Below are positions 16,187 through 23,863 of a stretch of DNA of 64,000 nt, piece after piece. Source of the DNA: Symbioplanes lichenis (GTDB lineage: Bacteria; Actinomycetota; Actinomycetes; Mycobacteriales; Micromonosporaceae); the NCBI RefSeq assembly GCF_030709675.1, contig NZ_JAUZQD010000014.1, positions 124,001-188,000 on the forward strand, read 5' to 3'. Numbering within the stretch: position 1 is the first letter of the stretch; every line of letters begins with the position of its first letter. The notes below the pieces were generated by a model, which made no database searches, was not told where the DNA came from, and worked only from the letters and a program-made list of their open reading frames with translations. The translations under genes and the position numbers were made by a program.

Positions 16187-17113
16187 ATGAAGGCAGTGCG
16201 ATTCCACGAGTACGGCGACCCGTCCGTCCTGCGCCAGGAGGACGTGGAGCTGCCCGTTCCCGCCGCCGGGCAGGTCCGGGTGCGGGTGGCGGCCACGTCG
16301 TTCAACGGTGTCGACGGCAACATCCGGGCCGGGTTCATGCGGGGCCCGATCCCGGTCGAGCTGCCGCACACGCCGGGCCTCGACGTGGCGGGCACGGTCG
16401 ACGCGCTGGGCGAGGGCGTCACCGGGTTCGCGACCGGCGACGAGGTCATCGGTTTCCTGCCGATGACGGGGACCGGGGCGTCGGCGGAGTACGTCCTCGC
16501 GCCGGCCGAGGTGCTGACCCGGGCGCCCAAGAGCGTCCCGCTGGCCGACGCCGCCGCGCTGCCCGTCGTCGGGCTGACCGCGTGGCAGGCGCTGTTCGAG
16601 CACGGCCAGGTGGCGGCCGGGCAGCGGGTGCTGATCAACGGCGCCGGTGGGGCGGTCGGTGACTACGCTGTCCAGCTGGCCCAGCGCGCCGGGGCGTACG
16701 TGATCGGCGTGGCCGGCCCCCGCAGCAGCGCACGCGTCACGGAGGCCGGCGCCGCCGAGGTGCTGGGCCACGACGCCGCCGAGGTGGGCGAGCCCGTCGA
16801 CGTGGTGCTGAACCTGGCGCCGGTCGAGCCGGAACGACTGGCGTCACTGGTCACGCTGATCCGCGACGGTGGCGTGCTGGTGAACACGACGGTGTGGATG
16901 CCCGCGCCGTCGGACGAGCGGCGGGGCGTACGCGGCATCAATCTCTTCGTGCGCAGCGACAGCGAGCAGCTCGCTCAGCTGGTGGCGCTGGCGGACGCGG
17001 GCGAGTTGAGCATCGAGGTCGCGCGCCGGGTGCCGCTGGCCGAGCTGCCGGCCCTGCACGCCGAGGCCGCCGCCGGCACGGTGACCGGCAAGGTCGTCGT
17101 CCAGGTCGGCTGA
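16187..17113 (+). CDS. NADPH:quinone reductase-like MDR oxidoreductase
   Basis: A 308-residue zinc-free MDR protein. The GroES-like domain (1-120) and the Rossmann motif INGAGGAVGDYAVQLA (about 150) are clear, and HTPGLDVAGTVDALG is the quinone-reductase signature. It reduces quinones or activated alkenes with NADPH. GGAGGAGA upstream of ATG 16187 is a strong ribosome-binding site. The promoter with palindromic elements (16112-16166) implies inducible control. It converges on the ABC transporter operon with 16 bp between. Confidence 0.9.
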   Translation: MKAVRFHEYGDPSVLRQEDVELPVPAAGQVRVRVAATSFNGVDGNIRAGFMRGPIPVELPHTPGLDVAGTVDALGEGVTGFATGDEVIGFLPMTGTGASAEYVLAPAEVLTRAPKSVPLADAAALPVVGLTAWQALFEHGQVAAGQRVLINGAGGAVGDYAVQLAQRAGAYVIGVAGPRSSARVTEAGAAEVLGHDAAEVGEPVDVVLNLAPVEPERLASLVTLIRDGGVLVNTTVWMPAPSDERRGVRGINLFVRSDSEQLAQLVALADAGELSIEVARRVPLAELPALHAEAAAGTVTGKVVVQVG

Positions 17114-17129
17114 CCGCGTGCCGGTGCTG

Positions 17130-17930
17130 TCATGTCCGGACCGGCGACTCGGGACGGTGGCCGCGCTTGGCCAGCTGGACCAGCTCGTAGACGTGGGCGC
17201 GCAGCTCCGTGAAGCGCGCCGACCCGCGGGTGGTCAGCTGGTCGCGCTCGGCGGGCAGGTCGATCGGCACGTCCTCGAGGATGACGGTCGGCCGGTGGGA
17301 CAGGACCAGCACGCGCTGGGCCAGGTAGACCGACTCGTCGATGTCGTGGGTGACGAACAGGACGGTGACGCCGAGGTCGCGCCACAGGGTGCGGACCAGG
17401 TCCTCGAGGTCGGCGCGGGTCTGGGCGTCGACGGCGGCGAAGGGCTCGTCCATCAGCAGGACCGACGGCTCGTACGCGACGGCCCGGGCGATGGCGACGC
17501 GCTGCTGCATGCCGCCGGAGAGCTGCCAGGGGTGGGCCTCGGCGGAGTCGGCCAGGCCCACGGCGGCCAGCGCGGCGTCGCAGGCGGCCCGGCGGGCGGC
17601 GCGCGCGAGACCCTTCTCCTTGAGGGGCAGTTCGATGTTCCCGCGTACGGTCAGCCACGGGAACAAACTCCGGCCGTAGTCCTGGAACACCACGGCCATC
17701 CCGGGCGGCGGCCCGGTGACGGTCGCGCCTTCGAGGGTGACGGTGCCGCTCGTGGCCGGGAGCAGGCCGGCGATGCAGCGCAGCAGCGTGGTCTTGCCGG
17801 CGCCCGAGGGGCCGACGATGCAGACGAGCTCGCCGCGGCGCACCTGGAAGGTCAGGTCGCGGACGGCCTCGACGGACCGGCCCGGACCGGTGTAGGTCTT
17901 GGCCAGCCCGGCGACGTCCAGAGTGATCAT
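17130..17930 (-). CDS. ABC transporter ATPase, NitT/TauT (SsuB/TauB) type
   Basis: A 266-residue ATPase. Walker A GPSGAGKT (about 40-47), signature LSGGMQQR and Walker B VLLMDEP with the following Glu region are all intact. Homologues energise import of taurine, sulfonates, nitrate or aromatic carboxylates such as phthalate. It is the last gene of the transporter operon; its ATG at 17930 is 1 bp from the stop of the permease gene. The context (aromatic catabolic operon on the other side of the shared promoter) points to an aromatic acid or ester as cargo. Confidence 0.92.
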   Translation of the reverse strand: MITLDVAGLAKTYTGPGRSVEAVRDLTFQVRRGELVCIVGPSGAGKTTLLRCIAGLLPATSGTVTLEGATVTGPPPGMAVVFQDYGRSLFPWLTVRGNIELPLKEKGLARAARRAACDAALAAVGLADSAEAHPWQLSGGMQQRVAIARAVAYEPSVLLMDEPFAAVDAQTRADLEDLVRTLWRDLGVTVLFVTHDIDESVYLAQRVLVLSHRPTVILEDVPIDLPAERDQLTTRGSARFTELRAHVYELVQLAKRGHRPESPVRT

Positions 17931-17931
17931 G

Positions 17932-18675
17932 TCAGCCTTCCCGTTCCGCCCGGCGCCAGCCGTGGTACCACGCCAGGGTGTGCCGTTCGACCAGCTGGAA
18001 CAGCCCGGAGAGGGCCACGCCGAGCAGGCCGAGCAGAATGATGCCGGTCCACATCTGCGGGACGGCGAAGCCGCGCTGGAACTGCACGACGGCGGCGCCG
18101 AGCCCGCGGTTGGCCCCGAAGAGCTCGCTGATCACCATCAGGATGACGCCGACGGACAGCGCCTGGCGGGCGCCGGTGGCGATGCGCGGGCCGGCGCTCG
18201 GGACGATCACTTTCAGCGGGGCGATGTGATAGCTGCGGGCGGTCTCGCGGGCGACCTCGTCCACCGACCGGACGCCCTCGATGGTGTTGAGCAGCACGGG
18301 CCACAGGCAGCCCAGCGTGATGGTGACGACCTTGGCGGTCCAGCCCGTGTAACCGGCGACAAGCGCGATGATCGGAATCAGCACCGGCGGCGGGAGGGCC
18401 CGGAAGAACTCGAGCACGGGTTCAGCCATGAAAAACACCGTCCGAAATGTCCCCAAGGCAACACCCGCCGCGACGCCGAGGAAAAGCGCGAGGAAGAAGC
18501 CGATCAGGAGCCGCACCACACTGGGCACCACGTCGTGCAGCCAGAAGTCGCCGGTCCAGGTCGACGGGACGGCCGCGACGATCGCCGGCAACGGCGGCCA
18601 GAAGAAGCTGGTGCTCCCCGCCGACGCCGCCCACCACAGCGCCACGAGAACCACGGGCAGGCCGATGCGTTTCAC
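17932..18675 (-). CDS. ABC transporter permease 1, NitT/TauT type
   Basis: A 247-residue permease with about six membrane helices and the EAA-type loop ARSYHIAPLKVIVPSAGPRI that contacts the ATPase. GTG start at 18675, preceded by GGAGGGATTT. The start overlaps the stop of permease 2 by 4 bp, so the four transporter genes are translated as a chain. Two different permeases in one operon suggest a heterodimeric channel. Confidence 0.9.
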   Translation of the reverse strand: MKRIGLPVVLVALWWAASAGSTSFFWPPLPAIVAAVPSTWTGDFWLHDVVPSVVRLLIGFFLALFLGVAAGVALGTFRTVFFMAEPVLEFFRALPPPVLIPIIALVAGYTGWTAKVVTITLGCLWPVLLNTIEGVRSVDEVARETARSYHIAPLKVIVPSAGPRIATGARQALSVGVILMVISELFGANRGLGAAVVQFQRGFAVPQMWTGIILLGLLGVALSGLFQLVERHTLAWYHGWRRAEREG

Positions 18676-19433
18676 AAATCCCTCCGCACGGACGTGTGCC
18701 AGCGCAGCGCCCGCCGCTCGACGGCCCGCGCCGACGCGTTGACGGCGACGCCGATCAGGCCGACGACGATCACCAGCGCGTACGTGTCGGCGACCGCGCC
18801 CGAGCTCTGCGCCACCCCGATCGAGCGGCCCAGCCCCGGCACGCCGATCACCAGCTCGGCGGTGATCTGCAGGATCAGGGCGACCGCCGCGGCCAGGCGC
18901 ACGCCGGTGACGACGTACGGCATCGCGGTCGGCCACACGACCCGGCGCACGACCGCCCACCGCGAGAAGCGGAACGAGCGGGCGGTGTCGCGGACCACGG
19001 GGTCGACGTCGGCCACGCCGTACAGCACCTGGACGAGCACCTGCCAGAACGCCGCGTAGACGACCAGGACCAGCGCGGACTGCGGGCGGCTGCCGTAGAG
19101 CAGCACCACCAGCGGGATCAGCGCGACCGACGGGATCGGGCGCAGGAACTCGATCGTCGTGGCGGTGACCGCGCGCAGGAAGGGGACGCCGCCGATGACG
19201 ATCCCGGCGGCGACACCCGCGAGCACCGCGACGGCCAGCCCGATCGCCCAGCCGCGCAGGGTCTGGGCCAGGGCGGTCCAGAAGCCGCCCGTGCCGGCCT
19301 CGTCGCCGAGCGCGGACACCATGCTGCTGAAGGGCGGCAGGAACCGGGTGTCCACCAGCCCGAGCCGGGGCAGCAGCTCCACGACGGCGACGAGGATCAG
19401 CAGGCCGGCGACGCCGAGCAGCGGGCGCCTCAC
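18672..19433 (-). CDS. ABC transporter permease 2, NitT/TauT type
   Basis: A 253-residue permease with about six membrane helices and an EAA-type loop (ARSFRFSRWAVVRRVVWPTA). GTG start at 19433 overlaps the stop of the substrate-binding protein gene (GTGA). It is related to, but distinct from, permease 1. The pair presumably forms the membrane pore. Confidence 0.9.
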   Translation of the reverse strand: MRRPLLGVAGLLILVAVVELLPRLGLVDTRFLPPFSSMVSALGDEAGTGGFWTALAQTLRGWAIGLAVAVLAGVAAGIVIGGVPFLRAVTATTIEFLRPIPSVALIPLVVLLYGSRPQSALVLVVYAAFWQVLVQVLYGVADVDPVVRDTARSFRFSRWAVVRRVVWPTAMPYVVTGVRLAAAVALILQITAELVIGVPGLGRSIGVAQSSGAVADTYALVIVVGLIGVAVNASARAVERRALRWHTSVRRDL

Positions 19434-20374
19434 GGCAGCAGGGCGGTCAGGTCCGGCTGCTTGGTGAGGACGCCGTCCTGGGTCGCGAGGTCGGCGAGGA
19501 CCTGCACCGATGCCTTGTCGACCGCGGACGGCCACTTCGGCAGGACCATCTTCTGCTGCACGGCGGGATCGATCTTCGTGTACGTCGTCAGCACCGCCCG
19601 GGCCTCGTCGGGGTGCGCGCTCGCGTACTCCAGCGACTTGTTCATGGCCGTCGTGAAGCCGGCCACCGCCGCGGCGTTCTCCTGGGCGAACTTCGTGGAC
19701 GTGAAGTACATGCCGACGGTCAGCCCCGGCGCCGTACCCGCGTAGTTGGACGTGATCTGCTTGTCGCCCTGCCCGGCGGCGATGGTCAGGAACGGCTCGA
19801 CGACCTGGCCGGCGTCGACGTCCCCCTTGGCGACCGCGCTGACGATGTCGGGGAACGGCAGTTCGACGTACGTGATCGTGCTGGGGTCGCCGCCCGCCTT
19901 GCGCACGACGCTGCTGACCGTGGTCGTGTTGATGTTGCGCAGGGTGTTGACCGCCACGCGTTTGCCGGCGAGGTCCTTCGCGGACGTGATCGGGCTGTCC
20001 TTCTTGACGATGACCGCGCCGAAGTCCTTGCCCTCCGCGCCCGTGGAGGCCACGCCGTTGGCGACCGCCTTGAGCGGCAGCCCTTGCGCGTTGGCCAGCA
20101 GCAGCGAGACGGTGTTGCTGAAGCCGAACTGGTACTGCCCGGCGACCACGCCGGGGACGATCGCGGCGCCGCCCTGGGCGGTCTCGAGCTTGACCTCGAG
20201 CTTCTGCTCGGTGAAGAAGCCCTTCTGGACACCGAGGTAGATCGGGGCGACGTCGACGATCGGGATGACGCCGATCGTGAGCTTGGTCTGGCCGGACGCG
20301 GTGGTCCCGGAGTCCCCGCAGGCGCCGACGGCCAGGGTCAGGGTGGCGAACAAGGCGACGAGGCGACGGGCCAT
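19430..20374 (-). CDS. ABC transporter substrate-binding lipoprotein, SsuA/NMT1-like
   Basis: A 314-residue solute receptor. The signal peptide with lipobox-like LAVGAC puts the mature N-terminus at Cys19, anchored to the outer face of the membrane. IGVIPIVDVAPIYLGVQKGFF is the usual NitT/TauT beginning, and a two-lobe PBP-II fold follows. The ribosome-binding site AGGAGGAG is ideal. It is the first gene of the minus-strand transporter operon and starts 99 bp from the divergent catabolic operon, with a GntR operator between them. This supports joint induction by the aromatic substrate. Confidence 0.92.
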   Translation of the reverse strand: MARRLVALFATLTLAVGACGDSGTTASGQTKLTIGVIPIVDVAPIYLGVQKGFFTEQKLEVKLETAQGGAAIVPGVVAGQYQFGFSNTVSLLLANAQGLPLKAVANGVASTGAEGKDFGAVIVKKDSPITSAKDLAGKRVAVNTLRNINTTTVSSVVRKAGGDPSTITYVELPFPDIVSAVAKGDVDAGQVVEPFLTIAAGQGDKQITSNYAGTAPGLTVGMYFTSTKFAQENAAAVAGFTTAMNKSLEYASAHPDEARAVLTTYTKIDPAVQQKMVLPKWPSAVDKASVQVLADLATQDGVLTKQPDLTALLP

Positions 20375-20411
20375 GGCTCCTCCTGAGGTCGACGCGAGGG
20401 ACGTTACACAG

Positions 20412-20423
20412 ATTGTCAACAAT
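20412..20423. promoter_or_regulatory. FCD-GntR operator ATTGTCAACAAT
   Basis: ATTGT-CA-ACAAT is a palindrome whose core TTGTCAACAA matches the consensus TNGTNNACNA recognised by FCD-type GntR regulators. It lies 38 bp upstream of the substrate-binding protein start and 14 bp upstream of the -35 box of the catabolic operon. The GntR gene that ends the catabolic operon is the natural ligand. Confidence 0.75.
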
Positions 20424-20436
20424 ATTGAAGGCAATC

Positions 20437-20466
20437 TTGATTACGATCTTTATGGCCGGTACACAT
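20437..20466 (+). promoter_or_regulatory. promoter of the catabolic operon, probably leaderless
   Basis: TTGATT (20437-20442), a 17-base spacer and TACACA (20460-20465) are followed 8 bases later by the ATG at 20474. No ribosome-binding site precedes that ATG. The mRNA therefore probably starts at or within a few bases of the start codon. Confidence 0.55.
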
Positions 20467-20473
20467 TGCTGAC

Positions 20474-21163
20474 ATGGCATCGCATTACGTCGTGCGTCAC
20501 GTGGACCGGGCCGACCCCGCGGTCGTCGCCGCGCTGGGAGAGGCGGGCGTGGCCACCGTGCACGAGGCCGCGGGCCGGACCGGGCTGCTCGGCCCGCCGG
20601 TCGCGGCGCGGCAGTCCGGCGCGGCCGTCGCCGGCTCGGCGATCACCGTGTCGTGCCACCCCGGCGACAATCTGATGATCCACGCGGCCGTCGAGGTCTG
20701 CCGCCCCGGCGACGTGCTGGTCGTGACCACCACGTCGCCGTCGACCGACGGCATGTTCGGCGAGCTGCTGGCGACCTCGCTGCGCGCCCACGGGGTGGTC
20801 GCGCTGGTGATCGATGCGGGGGTACGCGACCTCGCCGCCCTGCGCGCGATGAGCTTCCCGGTCTGGTCGCGAGCCGTGCACGCCCAGGGCACGGTCAAGG
20901 CCAGCCCCGGCTCGGTCAACGTGCCGGTCGTCGCCGCCGGTCAGCTTGTGGGGCCCGGGGACGTCATGGTCGCCGACGACGACGGCGTCTGCGTGATCCC
21001 GGTCCCTGTCGCCCCGCAAGTGGCCGAGGCCGCGGCGAAGCGACTGGCCACCGAGGACGACAAGCGCAAGCAGCTGGCGGCCGGCACGCTCGGCGTCGAC
21101 ATGTACGGGCTGCGCCCGCTGCTGAAGGACCTGGGCGTCGAGTATGTGGACCGGCTGCCGTGA
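20474..21163 (+). CDS. ligK: 4-carboxy-4-hydroxy-2-oxoadipate aldolase / oxaloacetate decarboxylase (RraA-like)
   Basis: A 229-residue RraA/HMG-aldolase fold protein. VIDAGVRDLAAL holds the Arg-Asp pair that binds the metal and pyruvate, and GDVMVADDDGVCVIP is the second conserved block. LigK/GalC splits 4-carboxy-4-hydroxy-2-oxoadipate into pyruvate and oxaloacetate, the last step of gallate and protocatechuate 4,5-cleavage degradation. RraA-like proteins elsewhere have other roles; the operon partners LigJ and the tautomerase make the aldolase call strong. First gene of the operon, with its stop overlapping the next GTG. Confidence 0.87.
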   Translation: MASHYVVRHVDRADPAVVAALGEAGVATVHEAAGRTGLLGPPVAARQSGAAVAGSAITVSCHPGDNLMIHAAVEVCRPGDVLVVTTTSPSTDGMFGELLATSLRAHGVVALVIDAGVRDLAALRAMSFPVWSRAVHAQGTVKASPGSVNVPVVAAGQLVGPGDVMVADDDGVCVIPVPVAPQVAEAAAKRLATEDDKRKQLAAGTLGVDMYGLRPLLKDLGVEYVDRLP

Positions 21164-22155
21164 CGGCCGGCATCCGGTGCATGCAGATGCGCGGTGGCAC
21201 CTCGAAGGGCGCCTTCTTCCTGGCGCAGGACCTGCCCGGCGACCGGGACGACGTGCTGGTGCGGATCATGGGGTCGCCCGGTGAGCACCAGGTCGACGGC
21301 ATCGGCGGCGGCCATCCGCTGACCAGCAAGGTCGCTGTCGTGGCGCCGGGCGACCACGGCGTCGACTACCTCTTCCTCCAGGTCGTGCCGGACCGGCCTG
21401 TGGTCAGCGCCGCGCAGACCTGCGGCAATCTGCTCGCCGGGGTCGGCCCCTTCGCGATCGAGCGCGGCCTGGTCCCGGTCGCCGGCGCCCGCACCGAGGT
21501 CCGCATCCGGCTCGTCAACCCGCACGAGTCCTGGGCCGTGGCGAAGGTCCCGACCCCCGGCGGCGAGGTGAGCTACGAGGACGGCATCGAGCTGACGTTT
21601 CCCGGCGGGGACAGGGAGATCTTCCCCACGGGTCGCCGCGTCGACCGCTTCGCCGGCGTCGAGGTGACCTGTGTGGACGCCGGGATGCCCGTGGTGCTGG
21701 TCCGCGCGGAGGACGTCGGTGTGGCGGGCACGGAAAGCCCCGAGCAGTTGGAGGCCGACGACGAGCTGCGGGCGATCGTGGAGAAGATCCGCCTGGAGGC
21801 CGGCCCGGCCATGGGCCTCGGCGACGTCCGGGAGTCGACCGTGCCGAAGGTCTCGCTGCTGAGCGCGCCCCGGCACGGCGGGCTGGTGAGCACCCGCACG
21901 TTCATCCCGCACCGGGTGCACGCGGCGATCGGGGTGCTCGGGGCGGTGTCGGTCGCGGCGGGGGTGCGTACCCCGGGAACGGTCTTCCCGGCCGGCGAAG
22001 GAGCCGGCGTCGAACATCCCGGCGGGACCGCGACGGTGTCGGTGGAACTCGACGAAACGAGGATGAGAAGCAGCTCCGTCGTTCGCACCGCCCGCAAACT
22101 GGCCGACGGGCTCGTGTGGCCCCGCCCGGCCACGAAAGGACCCGCGCCATGCTGA
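21160..22155 (+). CDS. galD: 4-oxalomesaconate tautomerase, PrpF family
   Basis: A 331-residue PrpF/GalD protein with two diaminopimelate-epimerase-like halves. QMRGGTSKGAFF starts the first half, QTCGNLLAGVGPFAIERGLV is the second characteristic block, and GGHPLTSKVAVV is also typical. GalD converts keto 4-oxalomesaconate to the form used by the hydratase. PrpF of the methylcitrate cycle is the main alternative, but no prp genes are here. GTG at 21160 overlaps the aldolase stop. The stop overlaps the dioxygenase ATG by 7 bases. Confidence 0.87.
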   Translation: MTAGIRCMQMRGGTSKGAFFLAQDLPGDRDDVLVRIMGSPGEHQVDGIGGGHPLTSKVAVVAPGDHGVDYLFLQVVPDRPVVSAAQTCGNLLAGVGPFAIERGLVPVAGARTEVRIRLVNPHESWAVAKVPTPGGEVSYEDGIELTFPGGDREIFPTGRRVDRFAGVEVTCVDAGMPVVLVRAEDVGVAGTESPEQLEADDELRAIVEKIRLEAGPAMGLGDVRESTVPKVSLLSAPRHGGLVSTRTFIPHRVHAAIGVLGAVSVAAGVRTPGTVFPAGEGAGVEHPGGTATVSVELDETRMRSSSVVRTARKLADGLVWPRPATKGPAPC

Positions 22156-23102
22156 CCCACGACCCCGACCGCCGCCGCGACCTCGCGCACGTGGGGCCGA
22201 TCGAGCTGCGCACGCCCGTGCTCGACGAGTCGGCCGACTTCTTCGTGCGAATCCTCGGGCTGCGCGAGGTCCACCGTGACGCCGGGTCGGTCTATCTGCA
22301 CACGTGGGACGACTACGCGGCCTGGACCGTGCGGCTCGTGCGGTCGGCGGCGGCGGGCATCGGGCGAACCTATCTGCGAGCCGCGAGTCCGCAGGCGCGC
22401 GACCGGCTCGCCGCCGCCGTCGGCAAGTCCGGCGTGGTCACCGACGTCCCGGCGCTCGGCGAGGTCGTGCTCGCCACCGACCCCGACGGCCACGAGCTGG
22501 GCATCTACTGGGACGTCGACTGGTACACGGCCGGCGACGCCGACCGGCCCGCGCTCAAGAATCAGGCGGCGGCCTATCCGGCGCGCGGCGCCAACGTGCG
22601 CCGGCTCGACCACGTCAACTATCTGACCGCCGACGTGCCGGCCACCGCGACGTTCCTCACCGACGTGCTCGGGGCGCGCTGCACCGAGCGGATCGTCAAG
22701 GACGACGGCAGCCCGCAGGCCGTCTGGTACTCGCTGGGCAACAAGACGTACGACCTCGTCTACACCGAGGACTGGACCGGCAGCCGCGGGCGCCTGCACC
22801 ACGTGGCCTTCGCCACCGACACCCGCGAGGAGATCCTGCGCGCCGCCGACGTCTGCCTCGACGCCGGCGTGCACATCGAGACCGGGCCGCACAAACACGC
22901 CATTCAGCAGACCTTCTTCCTGTACGTGTGGGAGCCCGGCGGCAACCGGATCGAGCTCTGCAACGCCGGAGCCCGCCTGATCCTCGCGCCGGACTGGCGC
23001 ACGATCAGCTGGACCCGCGCGGAGCGCGCCAAGGGGCAGGCGTGGGGCCTGAAGACGATCGAGACGTTCCACACGCACGGGACGCCGGTGGTCCCGTCAT
23101 GA
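22149..23102 (+). CDS. type I (VOC-fold) extradiol dioxygenase
   Basis: A 317-residue two-domain extradiol ring-cleavage enzyme. The second VOC domain carries the Fe(II) triad: H155 in LDHV, H218 in LHHVAF and E269 in NRIEL. H250 (acid/base) and Y259 are also in place, so it should be active. Such enzymes open catechols next to the hydroxyl pair. In known gallate and protocatechuate 4,5-cleavage pathways this step is done by the unrelated LigAB/GalA (type II) fold, which is absent here. This enzyme is therefore the likely, unusual, ring opener, probably of gallate or a near relative. ATG 22149 follows AAAGGA. Confidence 0.88.
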   Translation: MLTHDPDRRRDLAHVGPIELRTPVLDESADFFVRILGLREVHRDAGSVYLHTWDDYAAWTVRLVRSAAAGIGRTYLRAASPQARDRLAAAVGKSGVVTDVPALGEVVLATDPDGHELGIYWDVDWYTAGDADRPALKNQAAAYPARGANVRRLDHVNYLTADVPATATFLTDVLGARCTERIVKDDGSPQAVWYSLGNKTYDLVYTEDWTGSRGRLHHVAFATDTREEILRAADVCLDAGVHIETGPHKHAIQQTFFLYVWEPGGNRIELCNAGARLILAPDWRTISWTRAERAKGQAWGLKTIETFHTHGTPVVPS

Positions 23103-23863
23103 GGATCGCCGTGCTGGGTCTCGGGGAGGCCGGCTCTCTGATCGCCGCCGATCTGGTGGCCGCCGGGGCCGCCGTGAGCGGCTTCGACCCGGTCCGCACG
23201 CTCGGTGTCGTCGAGGAGCGGCAATCGGATGCCGACGCCGTTCGCGACGCCGATCTCGTCCTGAGCGTCAACAGCTCGCACGACGCGCTGCCGGCCCTGG
23301 AGATGTCGTTGCCCGCGCTGCGGCCCGGGACGATCTGGGCCGACCTCAACACCGCGGCGCCCTCGGTGAAAGCGACGCTTGTGTCCTGTGCTGGTCCGGA
23401 TATTTCGGTCGTCGATGTCGCGCTGATGTCTCCCGTGCCCGGGCGGGGGTTGCGGACACCGATGCTGGCGTCCGGAGAGGATGCCACTCGCTTTTCCGAC
23501 ATTGTGACTTCGCTCGGCGCCGACGTGACGGTGCAGGAGGGCCCGGCCGGCGAGGCGAGCTCCCGCAAACTGCTGCGCAGCGTCTTCTACAAGGGACTCG
23601 CCGCGGCCGTGGTCGAGGCCCTGGCCGCCGCCGGGAAGGCCGGCTGCGAGCCGTGGCTGCGCGCCAACATCAGCGCCGAGCTGACCGGCTTCGACGAGCG
23701 CACGATCGACCGGCTCGTCGACGGCACCCACCGGCACGCCCGGCGCCGCGCCGACGAGATGACCGCCGCCGCGGCGCAACTGGACGACCTGGGGGTGCCG
23801 CCCCGGATCGCCGCGGCCGCCCGGGACCTGCTGATCGACCTGCGCGACCGGGGGCTCACATGA
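23099..23863 (+). CDS. 6-phosphogluconate-dehydrogenase-like NAD(P) oxidoreductase with DUF1932 domain
   Basis: A 254-residue dehydrogenase. The Rossmann motif GLGEAGSLIAADL (about 7-19) binds NAD(P), residues 1-150 form the NAD_binding_2 domain and the rest the helical DUF1932 domain. It is placed inside the aromatic operon with ATGA overlaps on both sides, so it should act on a pathway intermediate. Gallate cleavage does not need a dehydrogenase. It might oxidise an aldehyde produced from a non-gallate catechol (as LigC does in the protocatechuate route, although LigC is another fold) or process a side chain. The step remains open. Confidence 0.8.
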   Translation: MRIAVLGLGEAGSLIAADLVAAGAAVSGFDPVRTLGVVEERQSDADAVRDADLVLSVNSSHDALPALEMSLPALRPGTIWADLNTAAPSVKATLVSCAGPDISVVDVALMSPVPGRGLRTPMLASGEDATRFSDIVTSLGADVTVQEGPAGEASSRKLLRSVFYKGLAAAVVEALAAAGKAGCEPWLRANISAELTGFDERTIDRLVDGTHRHARRRADEMTAAAAQLDDLGVPPRIAAAARDLLIDLRDRGLT

